This document shows positions 55,615 to 64,000 of a DNA stretch of 64,000 bases, one piece after another; positions within the stretch are counted from its first letter, which is position 1, and every line of letters begins with the position of its first letter. Under the pieces are notes generated by a model, which worked only from the letters and a program-made list of their open reading frames with translations, was not told where the DNA came from and did not search any database. The DNA is from Micrasema longulum (Eukaryota > Arthropoda > Insecta > Trichoptera > Brachycentridae), in contig JAGVSM010004236.1 in the NCBI GenBank assembly GCA_022494885.1, positions 1 through 64,000 of the forward strand, in the 5' to 3' direction. A program made the translations under genes and the position numbers.

Positions 55615-55740
55615 TACAGTGGGTAATTGCAGCACAGAACACGGAGGCTTGTGAGAATTCCAAGTGATTTCTTTTGATATCTCCAAGAATCGAACTTAAA
55701 ACTCTTTGAGCATTAGTCAAGCGTCCTAGTCAAACTTCAA
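55615..55740 (-). repeat. SINE-like family D copy
   Basis: Minus: AGTTTTAAGTTCGATTCTTG (box B-like), CACTTGGAATTCTC, GTGTTCTGTGCTGCAATTAC, parallel to 38785-38950. Confidence 0.5.
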
Positions 55741-58449
55741 AAATGTAAAATGTAATTGTTATTACTGTGAAATTGTTGTCAGTAAAATGTTTTAAAGTAG
55801 CTGTGAAATTTTAAATACTTGTCTGTGAAATATATAAGGTTGTTATGATAACGTCGTATTAATTGTATTAAACGTCGTACTCAGTAAATATTTGAATACT
55901 TTAAAGTAAAGTATTTAAATACTGTAGTTTCGTGGGGTCATAAGTAACTAAATTGGTTATAAGTCTTAATAACCTATGAATAATTCGTTAAAGAGCCGTC
56001 AATAAATATGATATTCCTTACCGAACGAGTTAGCGGACTATCAATACGGCTTGACGTTTCCGCTATTCCTTTAATCATGAAATTTGTTCTCATGCTCTTT
56101 ATCAATGTCTTCAAAATATCGATGCTATCTTTATAATTCAAGGTCTGGAAGTTAGTCTAATATTTCCTTGAAGCCGAGACATTTTCGTATATACCTAACT
56201 TACTTGTCCTCACCAAGGGAAATCTGTAAATCGAGAGATCAATCCTGATTACTAGTCCAGAAGATAATCGAGTAATTGGCGTTCTGCTCTGTATATAACA
56301 CAAAGGGAGCTAAAAAGGTTTCCGAGACTTGTTTTAATCTTTCTTTGGTAAGTTAATAAGTTTTTTTACACAGCGCTCACGTGAAGATGCCGAGACGGAT
56401 AAATTATTAACATTTAAAATAAAAAGGTAATCGTGGCTGAATACTCCTCGATATTTCATTTACAAAAAGGAAAAACACATAAAGAACAAAATGACATTTG
56501 TCACTGAGGTAAATAAATATCTTTATTGCTATTTTTTCATTAACAAAGATTAAAAGACATAGATACCTGGCTGCCCAATTTAAAGTAAAAGCAACCTCTA
56601 GATTTAGGTGAAAATCTTCGACGTAATGACTTTTCTAGTTTGTTTATTTTTTCAATGTCTGCCGCTCTGAACAGAAGATAGAGTTAGTTAGCAATAAATA
56701 TAGTCCTAGCAACCGTCAACTGGAAAGGGAAAGCTCTCCCAGTCCCGCGATTTTCAAGGAAAGTTTGCAATTAACTCGGCATCGTTATTATTTGGAAACA
56801 AAACACAGCCACTGTTATTTACCGACAAGGCGCTCATCACTCAGAACAAATCTTTCTCGAGATTACTTCTTTTGTTCGCTGTAATCTTATTCACTCGAAA
56901 AATTATCGGTATATTTATATTAAATTACCCTAATACAATGAATTCTTTAGTACAATACTCAAATAATTCATTCATTCGTTTCAAGTAAATATGCCAGTTA
57001 ATATTTATCATTGTCCATCAAAAGCTTTCGATTCTTTCTACTGTTACGGAAGCGTTTGTATTCATAAATAACTTATCATGATTTAAAGAGTTTATCAGAG
57101 CACAGATGTAACATCGATAGATATTCAATAAAATCCGGGTAAAAATATTGTAAAACTATATTTTAATCACACGAAAGTAAAAACATAATATTTTGTTTCA
57201 ATTTGAATAAAATATCAACGTTTTTAAGTAATCCATCTTACTTTTGATAAATTAGTAGGGTGCCTTCTCCAAGTAGCTGGAAAAACTGACTAATTTCAAC
57301 TAACGAAATACAAATAAAGAGGCTCGATTTATTTCTATGGGCTCGATTTTATTAATGAATTCGTGTCCCGCCCATCAGTTGTCGGGCAACAGCTAACGAC
57401 CTCGACTGACGTTCGGAAGAAAGAAGTAAGAGGAAACTGTGAAGTGGAGAGAAGGGTGTCGAGTTGATCCCCTCTTCCGAGAAAGGTCAATAGAAGAGCA
57501 ATTAATTATTCTTTCAGAAGTTAAAGAAATTAAGCTTTCTTCATTAAGCACTAGCGAAGAAATAATGGAAGTAAAGGTATAATAACACAGAATACATTTC
57601 TAACTAGTGGAAAATGCTACGCTTGCGGTTCATTTTTTATATTGTTCAACTGCATTGTACGAAGCGAAAACGGACATTTAAATGAAAGGCGTTTAAAAAC
57701 GATATGAAAATGGTTCCAGCCTGTCCAGGTGCCTTAATTATATGAAACCATTACTTTTCCAAAACAATTTACGTTAACGGTATTTTTTCATGGTAATTGA
57801 TCGTTTTTGTTTACAGACCGTATGTTTGGTAAACAACGTGTTTAGAATCGAACCGTCAAAAATTATTGGATATTGAATTATTAATTTACACGTGTTTACT
57901 ATTTTTTGTAAAGGTTTTTCGTATTATTGACGAGTATACTGTATTTTTGGATGAATTTTTTATCATTTTAACATTAGATCGAAAACAATCATAATGCCTC
58001 AACTTATAGTTAATATATTTTTTCATTAACTATGTATATATGCCATCAATTACATTTACGTGAATACAATACTGTAATTTAAGAATCTGAGTATTTTTTT
58101 ATCTGATCACGTTTGTTGGCGTGTCCTATTTAACAACGGACACTCGATTCTTATATGTAATTAAATTTATGTTATGCAAAAATATTAAAGTTACATTAGT
58201 TAAATTTTCGCCTATGGTTGGTTTGAAAAATATTCATCCAAAAATTTTTTTACTAATGAGTCAACTCTTACATGAATATTTTAGCATAGTAACACATCAC
58301 GACTTAGATTAAACGTCCGGTGCTATAGCTGAAGTGCAAGTTAAGCTCGTTAATGAAGATAAAGCGTTGTTTTAAAATACCTACTTCCTAGTGAAGGAAC
58401 CTTTTATTTCTTGAAGCCTTTCTTTATCTTGCATCTAATGAAGACTTTC

Positions 58450-58468
58450 CCGCCCTCACTGAGGGCGG
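58450..58468. other. Perfect GC-rich hairpin
   Basis: CCGCCCTC, ACT loop, GAGGGCGG: 8 bp perfect stem, unusual for the AT-rich context. Confidence 0.6.
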
Positions 58469-59370
58469 TAGCTGGCGGACGTATAATGTTTTGTTTAACC
58501 ATAAACAACAGACTTAACGACCCAATCCAACGGCAATGAATGTCCCGTTCTACGTGCGGTCCCCTCTAGATTAGACCTTAAGAGATTATTTCGTGAAACT
58601 ATTACAACGATACACGTCTGAGCTGTAAATTCGGCAAACGTTTATTGGATCGGCCGTTAATTGCAGTCAAGTCAAAAAGGAAATTTCTAAATTAATGCCG
58701 CCATTTTGATTTAACGCCGTAGATAGCCAACGCTAAGCGTAATAAAGATGCGGATAATAACGCGCAATATACATAATTATTACTTTTGGTGTATTATCTT
58801 CAGATATTTAAGTATTGCGAGTATAATCGAGTAACCCTTAATAATTATAGGGTGCTTTTGGATTAGAAATACTATTACGATATTAAGCCCGTTATGATTG
58901 GCAGCATGAAAGGAAAAGTAGGAATGGGAAGAAGTGCTTAAATACAATATGATGAGATAAAGATCATTTCTTCATCGACGCTATTATTCCACTCAGTTAT
59001 GTTGACATACACATTACATTAAGTTATTGTTATTGTTATTGGTAGTGTTCAAAAACGTTATCTTTAAATAACAATTATTTAAACTATTGTTTACTGGCCA
59101 TTAAATTACTTTATTTGTTTATGTAGGCTAATAATTATACATTCGCAAAAGTATGCAATACGTATTTTAATATATTTTTAGTCTTACATACTAAGCGCCC
59201 CAAATCTTGGTAAATGTATGTAGCACCAAACAGATTTAAGGAAAGATAATTAGTAAGAAATTAACTATGTGATTTCATTTTAACCCTACAATGCCCAATG
59301 TAGACAATCTGCTATTAGACGATTTCAAACATGTTTCTCACTCGGCGACTAGTTTATTGTATTGTTTACA

Positions 59371-59412
59371 TTCTAGCTATTATATCTTCTAGCTATTCTA
59401 GCTATTATATTT
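59371..59412. repeat. Short imperfect tandem repeat
   Basis: TTCTAGCTATTATATC, TTCTAGCTA, TTCTAGCTATTATAT: three starts of the same TTCTAGCTA core. Confidence 0.8.
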
Positions 59413-59939
59413 ACTTCAAGAAGTCGCCACCGGGGTAAAATTTGTCGATAAAATTTTAAACAAAAAATCAGTTGAGCGTATTCTGTCAAAAGTGTAATTT
59501 AGCTTAAGTTCAAGAGGTGATTTTTTTGTTTTTTTTTAGATTTGAAGTTATAATTGTTTTCGCAACTTTCATTTTTATGTAAAAAGTTTTTCGGAAGAAT
59601 CGTTTTTTCTTGTTTTCCTTACATTCTTGTATTGTTAAGCTACCTATTTAATGCCCGATGTACCATATTGTCCACATAAACTAAAATATAAAATTAAAAC
59701 TGAAAAAAAAAATTCAATAATTCTACTCATGTCCAAACTATCTTTAAAAATATTTTTTAAGGGGTTGAAGTGATGGAAAAGGAGTTCAATAAGTAAAATA
59801 TAGATTAATATTGACTTTATTTACCATTTACAAATATTTTTCAAAAAATAATCCTAGTTTTTATTTATACAACAGAATGATAAAAAGAGATAAAAAAACT
59901 AATTTGAGATGGTACATAAAAAAACATTTTTGCGACAAT

Positions 59940-60240
59940 CTCTTCAATCCGTGCCTCATGTCTGAGGATGGTGATCACGCCTAACTCCATGCATGGCTCA
60001 TCTGTGGACAGTCTCTCTCCATCTTGAACGTCTTATGCTCTTTTGTAGGTATTCGTCAGTGATACTTCTGATAATTCAGTGACAAACCAGCTTTATTTAG
60101 TCTGTTGACGTCCACACAACCTTTTCCCTTTGGCACTTCCCAGGAGAATAGTTTTCTCCAAACTATCAGAGTTCTCCCTGGAAATATGTCCAAAAAACTG
60201 CAGGATTCTTTTCTCGTACAAATATGTTAGATTTTTTCTT
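59940..60240 (-). pseudogene. LINE ORF2 C-terminal remnant
   Basis: Minus strand: YEKRILQFFGHISRENSDSL, EKTILLGSAKGKRLCGRQQT, a stop, then WFVTELSEVS and after frame changes RHEARIEEI. The order FFGHI-R, LEK-I--G---GKR-RGR and TRW--- is typical of the C-terminal part of LINE ORF2. No RT core remains. Confidence 0.65.
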
Positions 60241-60244
60241 ATGT

Positions 60245-62390
60245 CTAGTTCATAAAGTATTTACATGTACATTTTTATGTTTGGTTGTTCACAAAATCCG
60301 CAGCATTCGTCGCAAATAATAAATTTCAAAAGCTTCGATATTTTTTGTGATAATACGTAATATTAATCTAACACAATCTAATATAATAACAAAACGTATT
60401 GAAAACATAAGAACACAGTATTTCAACACTTTTTAAAGAAACTGTTTTAAAAACTGTACCTATAATAAGTGTTGTTCTTTGAGATTTATTTGATTTTTTA
60501 CTAACGTTTAGGATTTTTAGTTTTCACTTACTTTTTTAAGTTTATTAAATTAGGACAAGCCAAAGTTCTGTAGGGACCAAACGTTGTTTAGCGAAAAAGA
60601 CACGATTTTTTGAGTGGCGAGTATTATGGTAGTGAATATCACGACTTACTTAATATTTCGAATTTGTGTGAGGAAAAAAATTTTTTTTTTATATACTGTT
60701 GGTGATGTCTTCAGATTATATTTAAACAGTGATCAAGCAACCTGAATAAAATCTTATGAGGGAAAAAAAATAACAAAAACTGCAACGTTATCCAGTAATA
60801 CTATTTAACGCTCGAGATATTTCAAAGTTCTTTTTTTTAATATGCTTAAACGCATATTTTAACAACTTTTTTTTGTATTTTCTTCGATGTTTGAAGTTTC
60901 CCACCGCGCGCCGTGCAAAAGTAGTCACCCTTTTACAAAAATTGCGTAATTTATCGATTTGCCTGACGTTTTTCGGCATAAGATTTCTGAATAACAAACA
61001 AAGACACACACACTATTATCTAAGGGTGTTTTATACAATATGTATGTAGTCTGAATATCTACTTCATCTTGTCTTTTTCTGTTTAAGTTTAGTGCTTTAT
61101 TTGGGTCCAGAAAGTTTTTCGATTTCTTTGAAAACCAGAATGTCTATTTCCAGAACCAAATTGACAAAAATCTTTAGCAATGTCTCCTTTCCAAATCATT
61201 AGCAATATATCCACGCTTGTCAATTAACCGAATTAAGTTAATTGTACATCAAATAATGATGAAATACATTCTAGAATTACTTTACAAAAAAAGACTGAGG
61301 TTTTAGTCCTTCAAACGTGAATTTAAAAAAAGTTAATTATGACTATTTTTTTATGGAATTAAAACAGTTTCGTTTATAATTAATGCTACTGCTTCATTAC
61401 TATGGGCAAACACTAAGAGTGGGTAAATAGTTTACGTTCTTTGAATATTTTATAATGTGTTTTAGAATAAAATTACTTAGGTTGATATCTCCTTATTCCA
61501 TAATTTTGATTATTACAAATCTAACGTTATATCTATCGGTGAGGAAAATGAATTTTCCCTGCGGATGCGGGGCGTGAAATACCGAGGGCAAAGTCTTAGG
61601 ACTTGTTCAATATTATTAGTGGAGTGAGTTATTTTTTAATTTAATGAAAACGAGTGAGTATCCCCTCGTAGCGATGTGGTGTCAATCGTCAATCAAAACC
61701 TATAACAAGGGAGATGGACTAGGAAGGTAAGCCACTAACCTCATCCAGTATTTCTCGTTCTTGTATCACTTGGCTATATCTAGACACTTGACACTTGACA
61801 CTAAAGATGCAGCACCAAATGCGTAAAACGCGGAAGGCTTTCTGCAACGAGCTTCTGGCACCATGCTAGCGCGAATGGAGGGAGGATAAATTAAGATTAT
61901 AAAATAATGTTGCAGATAGACAGTAGTGATCTAGTTATGACGGGCTATGGAGAAATACTGTGGTAAGGTAAGCAATGTAGGTTGGATGTTGAAATTGTAA
62001 AAGTACTTGGCACTGCATCCATACATAATATATGCGCAACACTCTGGACTGTTTTTTACTGTTAGAATTTAAAAATTAAAGCATTTTTTCAAATCATGTG
62101 GCAGCAATATTCTACATAGCATAGATCAACGGTTTTATGAGTTAGAGAATAAAGGCAAAAAAGCCAATAGAACTAGAACTCTAGACCATGGCTACTCTAT
62201 GTTAAAAAAAAAACAAATTTGAAAATCGAATAGAAACCGCCGTAAAGTCCGCGTAGAAACAAATGTACATCAATATTTTATATTATACTGAAAATATTTT
62301 AATATAACTTAAAATGGTAGGTAGGAAAAAATTGTTTTAAGACAATACCTTATGCCTATGTATGTTAACTTTATTTGTATATGAAGTGTT
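60245..62390. other. No gene recognised
   Basis: AT-rich. 61640-61870 is GC-richer and non-repetitive, with TGTCAATCGTCAATCA (61680) and adjacent ACACTTGACACTTGACACT. Confidence 0.4.
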
Positions 62391-62394
62391 TTAA

Positions 62395-62555
62395 TAAATA
62401 AGTCTGCCTCATAGTACAGTGGTAGGGGCGTTTGCTCACCATGCTCATGAAGGTCGACATGAAATCTTTGTTTTATAATGATTTTACACGGCAAAATTTC
62501 AACGTTCCTAGACTGGGACCTGAAGCATAAACGAACAGATGATACAGATTCTCTG
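62395..62555 (+). repeat. SINE family B copy
   Basis: CATAGTACAGTGGTAGGGGC (box A-like), a degraded box B region CATGAAGGTCGACATGAAAT, and tail GACTGGGACCTGAAGCATAA. Confidence 0.65.
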
Positions 62556-62849
62556 GTTCAATGTTGTTAAGATTTTTATGAATACTAATGTACTTTTATT
62601 GTTTTAATGATCGGTAATATTGTGCTTAGGCACGTGTTTATTTTTTAGTTGTTTTTTTTTGTGGAATGAAAGAGTATTTTTTACCATTTTTTTAAGATAA
62701 ATTTATTTTAAGTCTACCCATATAAGAAATAAAATATAAATCGATCATGAATAAATTAATTCAAAATATTAAAAAAAAAAAACAGATGTATAATATTTCT
62801 GAAATTTATTTTAATTTTAGAAACAAAAAAGAAAAAAAATAGAAAAGAC

Positions 62850-63135
62850 AAGGCTGGATTTTCTCCCCAGAGAGTTATTGAGATCAAAAAAATATTTCTA
62901 CAGAAAGGGCAAGAAATTTGGGAAAGGAATATGGAACTCTTGGCATTTACAGGGCTTATAACCTTTTTAATTCGTAATGCCAGTTAATTTAATCACAGTG
63001 ATAGAAAATTTTAATGTATTTTTAGGCGTTATCTGGTAGTAAATAATAAAGTTAAAAAAGGTCAATAATTCAGTCAGAAAAATATTACACATCAATAAAG
63101 GTTTCAACTCTTTAACTACACAAAAGTCAACATTA
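62850..63135 (+). repeat. Family E copy
   Basis: AGGCTGGATTTTCTCCCCAG, GAATATGGAACTCTTGGCAT and TTACAGGGCTTATAACCT are in unit order. The distal half is then inverted: TATTTTTAGGCGTTATCTGG and AAAGGTTTCAACTCTTTAAC. Confidence 0.65.
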
Positions 63136-63139
63136 AAAG

Positions 63140-64000
63140 CTTCCACTACATACCCGAATCCGTTTTTAAGACTAAATGTCTTCCTTTGAATTCACTCATA
63201 CAAGCAAGCAATTTTTTTTTCATTACGAGTTAATTATATTTCTACCTCTACTAACCAAATTCAGTAAGGAAAACCGCTAACAAAAATATACATTTAAAAT
63301 TTCTTATGTCCCTTTCATTGTCGCTCTAAAACCCTCCATTATCGTTTGCAAGGTAGGGACAGAGGGAAGTATAAATAAAAATAAATTTTAAAAAATCCAC
63401 CTAGTTTAAACTTATTTATGTCGACGGTGATAGAAAACGTTAGTTTCTACTCTCTGGCGCACCAGAACGCCCCCAGGTGACATTTAAGGCCGGCCACCGG
63501 CAGCGCATCCTTAAGCAGCAGGCTTACCAAAAGACTACTGGTTGCAAATCAACTTTTGCCACCACTCATACCTACTCAAATTATAATTATTAAATAATAT
63601 TACCTCATCAAGCAAAAGCAATAAAGAAGACATATATTCCGTGCTCAAAGAAGTCCTCAGCAAAAAATGTCCACTTAGAGGGGCACCCTTAATCAAAACC
63701 CCACTTACAAAAACTAAAAAACTCCTCTAGTGGAACGGAAGGCCTGTTGATTACCGCCAACAGGCCGGCTTCTCCTGGAGAGTTTTGAGTGGTTTCTTCT
63801 CTGCGTGAGCAAATGCTGAGAAGTTCCCGATTGGCCCACATTAGTATATCCCTCCTGATCCCAAAAGTTTAAATAAATTTAAAGATATTTAATAGCAGAA
63901 AAATCCACTTTTTTAAATAAAAATCTTGTATATTATAAGCAATGTAAATAATGAAGGAACTTCCATATAAAAAAAAATATTTAAAAAAACAAAACCTTCG
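63140..64000. other. Unassigned block with GC-richer segment
   Basis: 63440-63540 and 63710-63860 are GC-rich relative to the rest. GGCCTGTTG (63741-63749) and CAACAGGCC (63758-63766) form a perfect 9-bp stem with an 8-nt loop. It could be part of a retrotransposon UTR; no coding match was recognised. Confidence 0.35.

Larger units (their letters stand above)
55745..59935. other. Unique sequence without recognised repeats
   Basis: No TE module or SINE box from this window was found here. GC-richer patches lie at 56150-56330, 56690-56880, 57355-57500 and 58430-58720. No ORF above 63 codons. A host intron or intergenic regulatory region is plausible but unproven. Confidence 0.4.

Noticed and set aside
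1..64000. CRISPR array, bacterial operon, rRNA or viral genome
   Set aside because: No regularly spaced direct repeats, no ribosome-binding-site-led gene runs, no rRNA blocks and no viral gene set were seen.

Overview
The window reads as gene-poor nuclear DNA from a eukaryote, most likely an arthropod and probably an insect. It is strongly AT-rich, has no operon-like packing and no long intact host ORF, and is filled with decayed transposable elements typical of insects: mariner, hAT, several non-LTR retrotransposon (LINE) lineages, tRNA-derived SINEs and Penelope-like elements (PLEs). The arthropod assignment is inferred from the element types; I cannot name the species. I see no rRNA, CRISPR array, prokaryotic signal or convincing host exon.

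0-12 kb: a 174-bp tandem duplication, several LINE C-terminal remnants, SINEs, and a 5'-truncated PLE (5938-7278, minus) flanked by a 12-bp target-site duplication inside an older LINE remnant. A decayed mariner-like transposase follows at 10.2-11.2 kb. 12-30 kb: a second mariner (16809-17700, minus) interrupted inside its ORF by a tRNA-derived SINE; many pieces of an unnamed ~360-400 bp repeat (family E), some head-to-tail; an internally deleted hAT element (23515-24127); and six copies of SINE family A. 30-40 kb: two inverted remnants (31.6 and 36.2-36.6 kb) of a coding repeat I relate, from memory only, to uncharacterised transposon-linked arthropod proteins; LINE 3' ends; a small PLE tail; a SINE with a tRNA-like head; and an 811-bp TA-flanked element with 37-bp inverted termini (39219-40029). 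40-50 kb: mostly AT-rich sequence with LINE 3' ends, two carrying stem-loops, and a broken LINE reverse transcriptase (48.6-50.2 kb). 50.3-52.65 kb: the best-preserved coding element, a PLE with a reverse transcriptase and GIY-YIG endonuclease ORF, one nonsense codon, a degenerate catalytic box and a perfect 39-bp inverted terminal sequence. 53-64 kb: SINEs, E repeats, a LINE remnant, and a 55.8-59.9 kb stretch without recognisable repeats that could hold host regulatory sequence.

Nothing here works together as a pathway. The layout is a nested record of transposition: PLE and LINE copies inserted by target-primed reverse transcription, LINE-dependent SINEs landing in older DNA transposons, and cut-and-paste elements left as deletion derivatives. 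The most informative items are the two nearly identical PLE copies with different lesions, hammerhead-like motifs at the ends of two PLE-type families, the composite SINE with an internal tRNA-like module, the tandem E repeat, and the inverted K remnants.
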